The translations under genes and the position numbers were made by a program. A stretch of 8,029 nt of DNA from Candidatus Micrarchaeaceae archaeon (lineage in GTDB: Archaea > Micrarchaeota > Micrarchaeia > Micrarchaeales > CABMGC01). Shown here one piece after another: positions 1-7,144 of the stretch; positions within the stretch are counted from its first letter, which is position 1; every line of letters begins with the position of its first letter. The DNA lies in NCBI GenBank assembly GCA_027310795.1, contig DAIDAD010000027.1:1-8029 (forward strand), in the 5' to 3' direction. The notes beneath the pieces are model-generated. The model saw nothing but the letters and a program-made list of their open reading frames with translations. It was not told where the DNA came from and searched no databases.

Positions 1-2
1 AT

Positions 3-11
3 CTTAAAGTA
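3..11 (+). promoter_or_regulatory. Possible TATA-like element upstream of the STT3 gene
   Basis: The AT-rich string cttaaagta ends 24 nt before the ATG at 36. That is roughly the distance expected for an archaeal TATA box driving a leaderless or near-leaderless transcript. No Shine-Dalgarno sequence is seen before the ATG, which fits a leaderless start. The match is short, only 35 bases of upstream sequence are visible, and nothing else supports it, so this is a weak call. Confidence 0.22.
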
Positions 12-35
12 TGCGAGTTAATGTAGAATGGTCAT

Positions 36-3000
36 ATGCTGTTCATAGAAACACTGCTCATAGGAATAATAACTGTAATAGTGCCTGGATACCTCCTGGC
101 GCTTGCGCTTCTGCACAGGACAGGGATGAATAAGCTCTTCATATTCATGATAGGCATAGCCTTCGGCCTCATATTCCCGCCTTCAATGATATGGCTAGAA
201 TCATACCTTATACCAGCCTCTCCGGTTTTTGCATTCTCCGCCGCCCTTTACAACGTCAATGTAGTGATACTCTCGATCATCGGCTTTGCGATAGCCTTCA
301 GAGAAGGGGCATTCGGCTCAATATTCGGTGCAGGCGAGCCCAAGGGAAAGACCTTCAAACAGGAGGTAGAAGCAGACTACAAGAAGCGCATAAAAGACCT
401 GAGGGAAAGGATTGCCGCGCTTGAACTCGACTTAAAGATGGTGAGGGCGCACGAAAAAGACGAGGAATATCTGTTCAAGAAGCATGCGCAGGAACTTGAG
501 ATGCTGAAATCGATAGGTCCAGAGGAGAAGAAGAGCATAGCGGAGAAGCATGCAAAAGAAGAGAAGCGCCTTTACGAGGAACACGAATCCGAGGAGACTG
601 CGCTTCTCGGGGAGAAACAGCAGCATTCTGGATTCAAGATGAATTACATATACACCGGCCTCATACTCTTCATGCTGATAACATTCGTCACAAGAATTGC
701 AAACATAGCAGTTTCTCCTACATATTTCGAATTCGACCCTTACTACGACATGATCAGCACAGAGTACGTCCTCGTGCATGGGTACCAGCTGCTTTATGAC
801 AATGCCGCATGGCCCGGTTTCCTGGCCAATTCCATACACAGAATACAGCCTCTGCTGCCATACCTTGAATCCTACTGGTATGCGATATCCAATACCGGGG
901 CGTCTACGCATTACGTAAACACAACACTACTGAGCCTTGTCAGCAGCTATTACCCGCCGATTACAGCAGCGCTCCTTGTGTTTGCAGTGTTCATATTCCT
1001 GTATTATGAATACGGGAAGCTGCCCGCGCTACTCGGCGCAGGCCTTGCAGCTTTCATGCCTGCGCTCATAACAACGTTCATAGCCGGTGAGCAGCTGCTC
1101 GAGCCATGGGGAATATTTGCAATGTTCTTCTTCTATGCAACGTACATACTTGCAGTTAATTATCCTAAGGAGAAGAGATATGCGATACTCGCAGGCATAG
1201 CCTTCGCGTCAAACTTCCTCGGAGCACACTATTACACTGTTACAGCAGGAGTGCTTGGAATCTACATAATATTACAAGGAATACTGAATGTGCTCAGGAA
1301 CAGGGACAACACCGATTTCTACAAGATGAATGCCATTGTAATAATCATAATCGCGATAACATACATTCTGTACAACTTCTACGCCGCAACTCTCACAGAA
1401 AGGACTCCTAATCTTCTAGGCATACCGATAGTGATATCTATACCTTTGTTCGCGCTGATATTCGTGTTCATTCTGGACAGGCTGCCGAAACTTGCAAAGG
1501 AGAGGAAGTTCATAAACAAAGTAGACATCACAACATACGCAGGTTTGCTTGCAGCGCTCGTGATAATAGCGCTTATCCTTGTAGAATTCACCTCCCTCGG
1601 CACGCCGATAAAGAATTACATCGCGCTCAGCGTGCACTTCACAACGCCGTCTATTCCATTGTTCATGACTGTTCAGGAGTATGCGCCAACGGGCTTCAAC
1701 TATAATTTCGGAGCAGCGGGTTTCGGGATAATAGGCGAGAGCATAGGGGGCATATCGATAATAATATGGCTCGTGCTCCTTGTCTTCACCGCATTTGAAA
1801 TATACGCAGTATATTCAAGGGATTCGAGGTCAAGCGTGCTGTCGCTTGCAATGGTATGGCCTCTTGCAATAGCAGGCATGAGCGAAGTGAAGTACCTGCC
1901 GCACTTCGGCGTAGGCTACATAATAGCGATATGTTCGATACTGGGAGAGATAATGCTATTCTCTAGCAAATACAAGGAGCATACGATCAGGAACCCTGTC
2001 TACATAGCAGCCATAATAATATTCCTTCTGGAGTTCTCATTTGTCGCCCCTGCCATTACATCTGCGATATCAAATCCGAGCTGCACAACGATAAATACGC
2101 AGGGCAATTCGATAGGTGCAGACATGTACTGCAACCAGGTGCCAGGATACTGGATAAACGCCACGAACTGGATGAAGCAGAACGTAGGGCCTTATGGTCC
2201 TAGGATACTCTCGTGGTGGGACTACGGAGACTGGATAAACTGGTTCGGCAACAGCAACGCTGTGCTGAGAGGCGACAATGCAGTCGCAAAGCTCGATTAC
2301 GCTACAGCAGCGCAGTACGTCCTTGGTAACAGCGACGGCTACAATTCAACAGAGTTGAGCAAGTTCATGAACGGCAACCAGTCAGGTTACATATTAATGG
2401 ACAACGAGCTCGTGCCGAAATGGGGCGCGCTCGACTTCCTCGCATGCATCGACACCAACCAGACGAGCATGCAGTATGCCGTAAGCCAGGGCAAGCAGGC
2501 AGGCATTTCATATCTTTTGGGCACCTCGCCATGCGAACTGTCGCATGATCCCGCATTCATATACATAGCCATAAACCAGAACATAAACAACTACTGCCAG
2601 TTCGGCAACTCCACAAACGTTGACCTCAAGGGAATACTCGTAGTCGGAAACAGCCCGCTCAACAAGACCTACTGCGTGCCGGTGAGCTTCCTGCAGAATG
2701 GCAATTACTCGTACATATACAACACCAACGGCAGCAAAACAAACATGATGCTCTCATCACAGCCGGTGCTGTTCGGAGGAGCGTCGAACATAAGCGGACA
2801 GACGTTCCTGAGCTTCGTGGTTCTTGTAAAGCCTAACGGGCCTAACGACACTATAACGAACGCGCCGTCGCTCTTCTACCAGTCAAACTATTACAAAGGC
2901 TTCTTCCTAGGGCACCTCGGCGGCTTCACCCTCGCATACCCGTCGAACTTCACAGGCATGAACTACATAAATTCAACAAACGAGATAATGATATACAAAC

Positions 3001-3080
3001 TGAACAACTTCACCGGCTCGCTCCCTAACGTCACGCAGAAGGCATCATGGGTAAACAACAACTACACGATGCCAGGCTGA
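36..3080 (+). CDS. aglB: STT3/AglB oligosaccharyltransferase with N-terminal membrane and coiled-coil extension
   Basis: This is the catalytic subunit of archaeal N-glycosylation. It transfers a glycan from a dolichol-type carrier to Asn in N-X-S/T sequons on the outer face of the membrane. Visible family signatures are FEFDPYYD (first metal-binding Asp, D234), a TIXE-type motif TVQE at 545-548, WWDYG at 727-731, and a DK-type motif with D789 and K795. The hydrophobic multi-pass region runs from about 203 to 680. A soluble domain of about 330 residues follows, with 15 sequons and six Cys. The first 200 residues are extra. They hold three predicted membrane helices (about 4-26, 33-54, 65-88; PGY motif in the first, reminiscent of DUF1616-like proteins) and a Lys/Glu-rich predicted coiled coil (about 106-195). 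The first metal Asp normally sits near residue 45-50, so the extension accounts for the unusual length. The positive-inside rule puts the coil in the cytoplasm. The second acidic motif looks non-canonical (E352, E356). The ATG at 36 is the first in frame. A glycosyltransferase follows 16 nt downstream, probably co-transcribed. Identity is secure; the role of the extension is unknown. Confidence 0.95.
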   Translation: MLFIETLLIGIITVIVPGYLLALALLHRTGMNKLFIFMIGIAFGLIFPPSMIWLESYLIPASPVFAFSAALYNVNVVILSIIGFAIAFREGAFGSIFGAGEPKGKTFKQEVEADYKKRIKDLRERIAALELDLKMVRAHEKDEEYLFKKHAQELEMLKSIGPEEKKSIAEKHAKEEKRLYEEHESEETALLGEKQQHSGFKMNYIYTGLILFMLITFVTRIANIAVSPTYFEFDPYYDMISTEYVLVHGYQLLYDNAAWPGFLANSIHRIQPLLPYLESYWYAISNTGASTHYVNTTLLSLVSSYYPPITAALLVFAVFIFLYYEYGKLPALLGAGLAAFMPALITTFIAGEQLLEPWGIFAMFFFYATYILAVNYPKEKRYAILAGIAFASNFLGAHYYTVTAGVLGIYIILQGILNVLRNRDNTDFYKMNAIVIIIIAITYILYNFYAATLTERTPNLLGIPIVISIPLFALIFVFILDRLPKLAKERKFINKVDITTYAGLLAALVIIALILVEFTSLGTPIKNYIALSVHFTTPSIPLFMTVQEYAPTGFNYNFGAAGFGIIGESIGGISIIIWLVLLVFTAFEIYAVYSRDSRSSVLSLAMVWPLAIAGMSEVKYLPHFGVGYIIAICSILGEIMLFSSKYKEHTIRNPVYIAAIIIFLLEFSFVAPAITSAISNPSCTTINTQGNSIGADMYCNQVPGYWINATNWMKQNVGPYGPRILSWWDYGDWINWFGNSNAVLRGDNAVAKLDYATAAQYVLGNSDGYNSTELSKFMNGNQSGYILMDNELVPKWGALDFLACIDTNQTSMQYAVSQGKQAGISYLLGTSPCELSHDPAFIYIAINQNINNYCQFGNSTNVDLKGILVVGNSPLNKTYCVPVSFLQNGNYSYIYNTNGSKTNMMLSSQPVLFGGASNISGQTFLSFVVLVKPNGPNDTITNAPSLFYQSNYYKGFFLGHLGGFTLAYPSNFTGMNYINSTNEIMIYKLNNFTGSLPNVTQKASWVNNNYTMPG

Positions 3081-3096
3081 TGATTCTGGTATTAAG

Positions 3097-4230
3097 ATGA
3101 AACTGCTGATAATACAGCCCTATCTCAACATAAGGGGCGGTGTGGAACGTGTAATCCTTGAGATAGCGAAGAAATACGACGCTACGATATACACTACGGA
3201 ATACGACAAGAAAGCGACGTTCGAAGGCTTCAAGGACATTGACATAAAAATCGTCGGCAAAGATGTTCCGCTGGCAGACCGACTGCCTTACAGGGCGTCT
3301 CAAGGACTGCGCTACGGCTACAACTTCTACAACATGAAGGTATCGGACGACTATGACGTTTTGAACCCGCACATATCCCCGAGCGAATGGATTCGGCACA
3401 GGAACGAACGCGTGCTATGGTACTGCCACACTCCACCGCGAGAAGTGTACGATCTTTACTCGGTACGCCAGAAGTACAGGTCATACAAGGAGAAGATGCT
3501 CTACGCAGCAATGACGGGCGCATACAAGATAATAGCGAAGAACATAGTCAAGAAGATAGAGCACGTCGCTGCGAACAGCGAGGTGACAAAAGAGCGCATC
3601 AAGAAGTACTATTTGAAGGAATCGACTGTCATAAACCCGGGCATAGAGTATGAGAAATTCAGCAGCGAGGGCGACGACAGGTATTTCCTTTACCCTTCAA
3701 GATTCGTTGTAAACAAGCGCCAGGAATACGTGATAAACGCATTCAAGGACTATGTCAAGAAATCAAAAGGCAACTGCAGCCTTGTGCTTGCAGGCACGAT
3801 GTCGAATGATCCTGAGCATCTGAGATACGTCCAGCGGCTGAAGAAGCTGGCAGGCAGCTCAAAGATAAAATTCATGCCCAACCCGAGCGACAAGAAGCTC
3901 ATAGAGCTCTATTCAAGAGCAACTGCAGTGCTTTTCGCAGCTATAAACGAGGATTTCGGGATAGTTCCGTTAGAGGGCATGGCGAGCTCAAAACCAGTGG
4001 TTTCTGTGAACGAAGGCGGTCCGAAAGAGACGATACTCAATGGAAAAACAGGGTTCCTTGCAAACTCATACTCGGAAATGGCCGAGAAAATGGCATATCT
4101 GGCAGAGCATCCTTCAATCTGCGACAAAATGGGCAAGGCCGGAAGGGCAAGGATACTAAGCAATTACTCATGGGGCGCGTTCTTTGAAAGGTTCGATTCC
4201 TTGGCAAAACAGGTGGCAAAATCAAGGTAA
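3097..4230 (+). CDS. GT4-type glycosyltransferase, probably for the N-glycan lipid precursor
   Basis: This is a cytoplasmic, retaining GT-B glycosyltransferase of 377 residues, the usual GT4 length. The N-terminal Rossmann lobe opens with RGGVER at 13-18, the acceptor-side glycine loop, and includes YCHTPPR at 109-115, common in archaeal and bacterial GT4 enzymes. The C-terminal donor lobe starts near 193. It has YPSRFVVNKR (R202 and K207, the usual phosphate-contacting pair) and the EX7E motif E285 to E293 in EDFGIVPLE, followed by the typical GGPKETI stretch. No membrane helix is evident. It starts 16 nt after the STT3 stop codon with no clear Shine-Dalgarno sequence. The pairing suggests it adds a sugar to the lipid-linked glycan that STT3 transfers. 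Donor and acceptor cannot be read from the sequence; a nucleotide-sugar hexose such as GDP-mannose or UDP-sugar is only a family-level guess. The ATG at 3097 gives a complete first beta strand (MKLLIIQPY), supporting this start. Confidence 0.9.
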   Translation: MKLLIIQPYLNIRGGVERVILEIAKKYDATIYTTEYDKKATFEGFKDIDIKIVGKDVPLADRLPYRASQGLRYGYNFYNMKVSDDYDVLNPHISPSEWIRHRNERVLWYCHTPPREVYDLYSVRQKYRSYKEKMLYAAMTGAYKIIAKNIVKKIEHVAANSEVTKERIKKYYLKESTVINPGIEYEKFSSEGDDRYFLYPSRFVVNKRQEYVINAFKDYVKKSKGNCSLVLAGTMSNDPEHLRYVQRLKKLAGSSKIKFMPNPSDKKLIELYSRATAVLFAAINEDFGIVPLEGMASSKPVVSVNEGGPKETILNGKTGFLANSYSEMAEKMAYLAEHPSICDKMGKAGRARILSNYSWGAFFERFDSLAKQVAKSR

Positions 4231-4244
4231 AAGGGCCAAAAACG

Positions 4245-4265
4245 CTGAAATCAGGGCTCTTTCAG
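4245..4265 (+). repeat. Short inverted repeat after the glycosyltransferase gene
   Basis: The arms CTGAAA (4245-4250) and TTTCAG (4260-4265) are perfect complements separated by 9 nt. They lie 15 nt after the glycosyltransferase stop. The stem is short and AT-rich and is not followed by a T tract. It may be a 3'-end processing or termination structure, an operator-like dyad overlapping the promoter region of the thermosome, or chance. Confidence 0.25.
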
Positions 4266-4270
4266 AGAAA

Positions 4271-4285
4271 ACTATAAAAATCTTA
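4271..4285 (+). promoter_or_regulatory. Probable TATA box for the thermosome operon
   Basis: The string tataaaaatctta (4273-4285) resembles an archaeal TATA box. It is preceded by purine-rich gagaaaac, which could serve as a TFB-recognition element. Initiation about 25 nt downstream, near 4300, would give a 5' leader of about 80 nt ending in the AGGTGA ribosome-binding site. A second TATA-like string, acttatagca at 4348-4357, would put initiation only a few bases before the ATG and so would not include the ribosome-binding site; the upstream box is preferred. This is the only intergenic gap of note in the window, so a promoter is expected here. Confidence 0.45.
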
Positions 4286-4315
4286 TCAGCACAATATAAC
4301 GTATGTCATCATAAT

Positions 4316-4334
4316 GCCGCCACCAGGCGGTTTT
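4316..4334 (+). terminator. GC hairpin followed by TTTT in the leader of the thermosome gene
   Basis: CCGCC (4317-4321) and GGCGG (4326-4330) form a perfect 5-bp stem around the 4-nt loop ACCA, with a possible closing G-T pair, directly followed by TTTT. The layout resembles a small intrinsic terminator for the glycosylation unit. If the TATA box at 4273 is used, the hairpin instead lies within the thermosome 5' leader, where it could attenuate transcription or act as an RNA structure. The five-bp stem is short and the T tract brief, so the role is uncertain. Confidence 0.35.
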
Positions 4335-4370
4335 CTGATGGTATACTACTTATAGCAAAAGTAAAAGAAA

Positions 4371-4376
4371 AGGTGA
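4371..4376 (+). promoter_or_regulatory. Shine-Dalgarno site of the thermosome gene
   Basis: AGGTGA lies 4 nt before the ATG at 4381 and matches the complement of the archaeal 16S rRNA 3' end. It fixes the start of the thermosome and indicates leadered translation, unlike the first two genes, which show no such site. Confidence 0.7.
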
Positions 4377-4380
4377 ATAT

Positions 4381-5658
4381 ATGGCTGAAAATCAATTAGG
4401 AGGACAACAGTATCTGGTTCTGCCTGAAGGGGCGAACAGGCTTCTGGGTAAGGAAGCGCAGCGTACCAACATAGCTGTCGGTTATGCTGTTGCAAGCATA
4501 GTCAAGACGACTCTCGGTCCAAAGGGAATGGACAAGATGCTCGTGAGCGAGCTCGGGGACATAGTGATAACCAACGACGGCGCTACTATCCTTGAAGAGA
4601 TGAACGTCGAGCATCCGATAGCGAAGATACTTGTTGACGTGGCAAAGACCCAGGACAAGGAAGTGGGCGACGGCACGACCACCGCAGTGATAATAGCAGG
4701 CGACCTTCTGAGGAATGCGGGCAATCTGCTGGACCAAGGCATACCTCCTGCTGCGATAATAAGGGGCTACGGAATGGCAGCAGCAAAGGCTAAGGGCATA
4801 CTTGCGGAGATATCGAGCAATGTAACGATAAACGACCAGCAGAAGCTCGAAAGGATAGCTCAGATATCTATAGGCTCGAAGAACATAGGCGACGACAATA
4901 CTATGAAGCACCTGACGGAACTTGCGATAAAGGCGGTGAAGCAGGTCGCAGTAAGGAATGGCGAATCTGTAAAGATAGACAAAGACTTCATAAAACTGGA
5001 GAAGAAGGAAGGCGGGACCATAATAGACACGGAGCTTATAAACGGCGTCCTCATAGACAAGGAGATATCGCACCCTGGCATGCCGAAGCAGGTCAAGAAT
5101 GCGAACATAGCAATCCTCGATGTTGCTCTTGAGATAGAGAAGACAGAAACTGAAGCTAAGATAGAGATAACCTCGCCAGAGCAGATGCAGGCGTTCCTTG
5201 CGCAGGAAGAGAAGATGCTCAAGGACATGGTCGAGAAGATATCAAAGTCGAAGGCCAATGTCGTCTTCGTACAGAAAGGCATAGACGACGTTGCACAGCA
5301 CTACCTGTCAAAAGCCGGCATAATGGCGATAAGAAGGGTCAAGAAATCCGACATGGAGAAGCTGTCAAAGGCTACGGGCGCAAGGCTCGTAACAAGCCTC
5401 GATGACCTATCGGCAGAAGACCTTGGCCATGCAGGTGCTGTAGAAGAGCGCAAGGTCGGCGGAGAGCAGATGGTCTTCGTCGAAAAGTGCAAGGACCCGA
5501 AGAGCGTCACGATATTCATAAGAGGATCTACGAAGCAGACCACAGACGAAGTGGAGAGGTCGCTCGTAGACGTGATGGGCGCGCTCACAAGCGCGATAGA
5601 ACTGGGCAAGTATGTCAGGCGGAGGCAGCGCAGAGATGGAGATTGCGATGCAGCTTAG
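4381..5658 (+). CDS. thsA: Thermosome (group II chaperonin) subunit, N-terminal part; frame broken near its 3' end
   Basis: This is a subunit of the archaeal cytosolic double-ring chaperonin that folds proteins with ATP. The 411 or so genuine residues cover the N-terminal equatorial, intermediate and apical domains and the return through the intermediate domain. Nucleotide-site motifs are intact: TLGPKGMDK (44-52), NDGATI (65-70) and GDGTT (96-100, with D97). D397 in LVDVMGAL corresponds, by recalled alignment, to the hydrolytic Asp of the family (GroEL D398). After GKYV the frame departs: the last residues to the TAG at 5656 are Arg-rich and unlike any chaperonin. The continuation, beginning SGGGSAE, lies one frame over from 5612. 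Joined, the two parts give about 552 residues, the normal length. It is first in a tight run with adkA, and is preceded by a promoter-like region and a good ribosome-binding site. Whether it is the alpha subunit or the sole subunit cannot be judged; the symbol is generic. Confidence 0.93.
   Translation: MAENQLGGQQYLVLPEGANRLLGKEAQRTNIAVGYAVASIVKTTLGPKGMDKMLVSELGDIVITNDGATILEEMNVEHPIAKILVDVAKTQDKEVGDGTTTAVIIAGDLLRNAGNLLDQGIPPAAIIRGYGMAAAKAKGILAEISSNVTINDQQKLERIAQISIGSKNIGDDNTMKHLTELAIKAVKQVAVRNGESVKIDKDFIKLEKKEGGTIIDTELINGVLIDKEISHPGMPKQVKNANIAILDVALEIEKTETEAKIEITSPEQMQAFLAQEEKMLKDMVEKISKSKANVVFVQKGIDDVAQHYLSKAGIMAIRRVKKSDMEKLSKATGARLVTSLDDLSAEDLGHAGAVEERKVGGEQMVFVEKCKDPKSVTIFIRGSTKQTTDEVERSLVDVMGALTSAIELGKYVRRRQRRDGDCDAA
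5611..5620 (+). other. Frameshift point in the thermosome gene
   Basis: At tatgtcaggc the reading frame must advance by one base to reach the conserved GGG loop. Family members have a spacing of the form GKxVxGGG. That spacing is restored if two bases are missing, for example an original gtctca reduced to gtca by loss of one TC unit. A +1 slip on GTC before AGG-C would give GKYVGGG, one residue short. Indel error or mutation is the simplest reading. AGG is a common Arg codon here, so it is a poor candidate for a hungry codon. Confidence 0.8.
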
Positions 5659-6034
5659 GGAGATGGCAACAGACATAGGCGGCAGGGAGCAGCTTGCGAT
5701 ACAGGCTTTTGCAGACGCAACCGAAGTCATACCGAAGGCACTCGCGGACAGCGCAGGCATGGACCCTGTCGACACGCTGGTTCAATTGAGGTCGAAGCAC
5801 AAGGGCAAGTCAGGAAGGAGCTTCGGCATAGACATATTCACGAACAAGATAAAGGACATGGAGCAGCTCGGCGTTATAGAGCCTACGAAGGTTAAGTACC
5901 AGGCGATAGCAAGTGCGACCGAAGCGACTGTCTCTATTCTGAGGATAGACGACATGATAAGCTCCAAGGGCTCAAGGCCTGCTGGAGGCGGAGGAATGCC
6001 TCCAGGCGGCATGGGCGGAATGGGCGACGAGTAA
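5612..6034 (+). CDS. thsA: Thermosome subunit, C-terminal equatorial part in the shifted frame
   Basis: These 140 residues are the continuation of the chaperonin. They begin with SGGGSAE, the Gly-rich loop of the nucleotide pocket, then the C-terminal equatorial domain, including [25 protein letters not shown] and [15 protein letters not shown]. The tail is Gly/Met-rich with GGM repeats, typical of thermosome C termini. The ATG at 5612 arises by chance from the tat-gtc codons of the upstream frame and has no Shine-Dalgarno site, so this piece is unlikely to be translated on its own. It overlaps the upstream part by 47 nt. Conservation is as good as in the N-terminal part, arguing against an old pseudogene. 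Treat 4381-6034 as one gene interrupted by a frameshift. Confidence 0.9.
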   Translation: MSGGGSAEMEIAMQLREMATDIGGREQLAIQAFADATEVIPKALADSAGMDPVDTLVQLRSKHKGKSGRSFGIDIFTNKIKDMEQLGVIEPTKVKYQAIASATEATVSILRIDDMISSKGSRPAGGGGMPPGGMGGMGDE

Positions 6035-6052
6035 GCCCGGATGTGTTGTGCG

Positions 6053-6628
6053 ATGCCGAAGAAAATACTGATGACCGGTACGCCGGGCGCAGGCAAGAGC
6101 ACGGTACTCGCATTGTACAACAAGAGGAACAAAAGCATAGGCATAATCAACCTTGGAACCGCGATGCTGAAAGTGGCGCAGGAGGAGAAGAAGGGCATAA
6201 AGGACAGGGACAGGCTAAGGTACATGCACGACAACGACATAATAGAAATCAGGGAAAAGGCGCTTTCGAAGATAATGAAGGAAGGCCGCAATTCGATAAT
6301 AGACACCCATTCTTCCGTGAAGCAGGGGAGGAGATACGTGCCAGGCTTCTCCATGAAAGAACTGGGCAAGATGGAAGTTGATGCAATAATATACATAGAC
6401 GCGTCTTCCGACGAGATAATACGCAGAAGGATGGCGGATTCATCGAGGAAGCGCGAGGTCGAAGGGCCCTCGGAAATAGACGAGCAGAGGAGCATAAACC
6501 TTGCAATAATCTCAACAATAGCACTGCATTTAAACATACCAATGTATATATTATACAACAGGGACGGCACATCCAAAGAGGTTTCAGAAGAAGTGACGGC
6601 AATATCAAAAGAGATCTTCGGCGCATGA
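6053..6628 (+). CDS. adkA: Archaeal adenylate kinase (AdkA type)
   Basis: This enzyme interconverts ATP + AMP and 2 ADP in the cytoplasm. From the ATG at 6053 the protein has 191 residues, matching the archaeal AdkA family (about 190), which is distinct from bacterial Adk. The P-loop GTPGAGKST follows directly after the first strand. Further AdkA features are IIDTHSSVKQGRRYVPGF, the counterpart of the VDTHATIKT...GLP segment, and the arginine-rich lid region IIRRRMADSSRKREVE. An in-frame ATG at 6041 would add MCCA. The downstream ATG is preferred because the family begins M-P/K just before the first strand; no decisive Shine-Dalgarno site is seen for either. The thermosome stop is at 6034 and the EMC3-like gene starts 1 nt after the adkA stop, so translation is probably coupled. 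In many archaea adkA lies in the secY operon; here it follows a chaperonin gene. Confidence 0.93.
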   Translation: MPKKILMTGTPGAGKSTVLALYNKRNKSIGIINLGTAMLKVAQEEKKGIKDRDRLRYMHDNDIIEIREKALSKIMKEGRNSIIDTHSSVKQGRRYVPGFSMKELGKMEVDAIIYIDASSDEIIRRRMADSSRKREVEGPSEIDEQRSINLAIISTIALHLNIPMYILYNRDGTSKEVSEEVTAISKEIFGA

Positions 6629-6629
6629 A

Positions 6630-7118
6630 ATGGACATAATAGCATCGCTTGCAGCCGTGGCAGTCGCATACGCTCTGTTTGCCATATTCATACAGCGGAA
6701 GCTCGGCAACCCTCGCAAATCTGTAAGGACACAGATGCTCATGAACGAGAAGATGAAGGAGATAAAGGAGATAGCGAATACGGACAAGGCGCTGTTCATA
6801 GAGAAGCAGAAAGAGGTTTCTAAGATGATGACAGACAACATGAAGAACCAGTTCAAGCCCATACTGATAACATTCCCATTGTTCTTAGGGCTGTTCTATC
6901 TGGTGCTTCCTGATGCATTCACGGGTTTCCTAGGGACGAAGACAATGATCACTATAATGTCGATAGGGCTTACATACTCGCAGTTCTTCATAGCAATCAC
7001 GTTCGTAATAGGGCTGGTTGTAACAATGATATTCACGAGCATGGACAGGAAAGCGGTAAAAAGGGAGCTTGACGCAGAACAGGCGATGCAAAGCAATAAT
7101 AACGTTAGCCAATCCTAA
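6630..7118 (+). CDS. DUF106/EMC3-like membrane insertase (Oxa1/YidC superfamily)
   Basis: This membrane protein of 162 residues belongs to the archaeal DUF106 (Ylp1) family. That family is related to eukaryotic EMC3 and TMCO1 and to bacterial YidC, and is thought to insert membrane proteins. Three hydrophobic regions are visible: about 3-22, about 78-97, and about 105-137, the last one long. Between the first and second lies a charged, Lys/Glu-rich cytoplasmic coiled-coil hairpin (about 25-75, MNEKMKEIKEI and IEKQKEVSKMM), a hallmark of the superfamily. The C-terminal tail is charged, then Asn/Ser/Gln-rich. It starts 1 nt after the adkA stop, without room for its own promoter, and precedes L34e, the standard archaeal order. 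Fourteen of its 16 Ile codons are ATA. Confidence 0.88.
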   Translation: MDIIASLAAVAVAYALFAIFIQRKLGNPRKSVRTQMLMNEKMKEIKEIANTDKALFIEKQKEVSKMMTDNMKNQFKPILITFPLFLGLFYLVLPDAFTGFLGTKTMITIMSIGLTYSQFFIAITFVIGLVVTMIFTSMDRKAVKRELDAEQAMQSNNNVSQS

Positions 7119-7133
7119 TAGAAAACCTTAAAC

Positions 7134-7140
7134 GGAGTGA
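7134..7140 (+). promoter_or_regulatory. Shine-Dalgarno site of the L34e gene
   Basis: GGAGTGA sits 4 nt before the ATG at 7145 and matches the anti-Shine-Dalgarno of archaeal 16S rRNA with one base missing (GGAGGTGA expected). It selects ATG 7145 over the out-of-frame ATG at 7137. Confidence 0.6.
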
Positions 7141-7144
7141 TATT

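Noticed and set aside
432..911. - strand open frame opposite the STT3 coiled coil
   Set aside because: It is an antisense shadow of a secure gene, with no recognisable domain.
4184..4399. + strand open frame of 71 codons bridging the intergenic gap
   Set aside because: It overlaps the glycosyltransferase 3' end and the thermosome start and crosses both hairpins. Its sequence has no domain and no ribosome-binding site.
4396..5073. - strand open frame of about 225 codons inside the thermosome
   Set aside because: Its Tyr/Leu/Arg-heavy composition is what antisense reading of ATA- and AAG-rich codons gives. It overlaps conserved chaperonin sequence and has no start signals.
6041..6052. ATG at 6041 as the adkA start, adding MCCA
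   Set aside because: The family starts just before the first beta strand, and the second ATG at 6053 gives MPKKILMTG. Kept only as an alternative.
5782..6669. Long open frame on the - strand (about 295 codons) opposite the thermosome end and adkA
   Set aside because: It lies antisense to two well-supported genes, is dominated by Ser/Leu/Ile/Met as expected from reading their codons backwards, and matches no family I recognise.
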